Below are positions 22,274-22,320 of a DNA stretch of 22,320 bases, in pieces; positions within the stretch are counted from its first letter, which is position 1; every line of letters starts with the position of its first letter. The stretch is taken from positions 1 through 22,320 of the forward strand of contig CAJXTP010000018.1 in assembly GCA_913061335.1 (NCBI GenBank), given 5' to 3'. The notes under the pieces were generated by a model. That model did no database searches. It saw only the letters and a list, made by a program, of their open reading frames with translations, and was not told where the DNA came from. The DNA is from an uncultured Loktanella sp. (GTDB taxonomy: Bacteria; Pseudomonadota; Alphaproteobacteria; Rhodobacterales; Rhodobacteraceae). The position numbers were made by a program, and so were the translations under genes.

Positions 22274-22320
22274 CTGTCTCTTATACACATCTCCGAGCCC
22301 ACGAGACCTCTCTACATCTC
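22274..22320. other. Nextera sequencing adapter contamination
   Basis: The last 47 bases are the Nextera read-2 transposase adapter in reverse complement. The 19-bp Tn5 mosaic end CTGTCTCTTATACACATCT is at 22274-22292, then CCGAGCCCACGAGAC (22293-22307), an 8-nt index CTCTCTAC (22308-22315, the standard N707 i7 index) and ATCTC, the first bases of the P7 arm. It is not biological sequence. Its translation SYTHLRAHET is a familiar database contaminant. Confidence 0.98.

Noticed and set aside
22274..22292. Tn5 mosaic end, which could suggest a transposon insertion in pccA
   Set aside because: It is followed directly by the Nextera read-2 adapter, a standard i7 index and the P7 arm start, so it comes from library preparation.
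1..22320. Hidden tRNA, CRISPR repeats, insertion sequences, defence or toxin-antitoxin genes
   Set aside because: I saw no clustered direct repeats, no terminal inverted repeats with transposase, no tRNA-like cloverleaf and no matching protein motifs. The window is mostly ordinary metabolic genes.

Overview
This window looks like a chromosomal segment from a marine Rhodobacteraceae (Roseobacter-group) alphaproteobacterium. The evidence is the bet operon in the order betI-betC-betB-betA, a PccR-type regulator two genes from pccB, the alphaproteobacterial style of the housekeeping genes (mgtE, YmdB-type phosphoesterase, yebC), and a moderately high GC content. I cannot fix the genus. Gene density is high. 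I see no tRNA, rRNA, CRISPR array, insertion sequence, prophage or toxin-antitoxin pair, so this is mostly core metabolism.

Layout. (1) Bases 1-2410, purine deamination: the 3' part of an 8-oxoguanine deaminase gene, a small CAP-domain lipoprotein gene 3 nt behind it, and a convergent guanine deaminase gene. (2) 2411-8013: a dense plus-strand run of mgtE, a 5-formyl-THF cyclo-ligase, a YmdB-like phosphoesterase, a DMT exporter and an SLC13-type permease with TrkA-C domains, with 4-13 nt overlaps at most junctions. (3) 8142-9856: yebC with its own candidate promoter and terminator, then a second DMT permease. (4) 9861-15143: the BetI operator and the choline-O-sulfate/choline to glycine betaine operon betI-betC-betB-betA. 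A minus-strand SRPBCC (CoxG-like) gene meets it tail to tail, the two stop codons sharing one CTAG. (5) 15637-18290, minus strand: the short-chain acyl-CoA regulator pccR and a Bcr/CflA-type MFS exporter. (6) 18291-22273: the propionyl-CoA carboxylase locus, with pccB, two small genes of unknown function, a structured non-coding stretch, a small glycine-zipper lipoprotein gene, a strong terminator, and the 5' two-fifths or so of pccA.

How the genes work together. The bet genes turn choline sulfate and choline into glycine betaine (osmoprotection and carbon/nitrogen supply), and BetI should de-repress them when choline is present. PccR should sense acyl-CoA status and control pccB. TTWGCWAA-type palindromes lie upstream of both pccR and pccB, and at pccB three are spaced exactly 16 bp apart across a perfect TATAAT that lacks a good -35.

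The last 47 bases (22274-22320) are not genomic. They match the Illumina Nextera transposase/i7 adapter, including the Tn5 mosaic end and an 8-nt index. The pccA reading frame past about residue 307 is therefore an artefact. I found no clearly new defence or mobile system. The least explained part is 20002-21337, between pccB and pccA.
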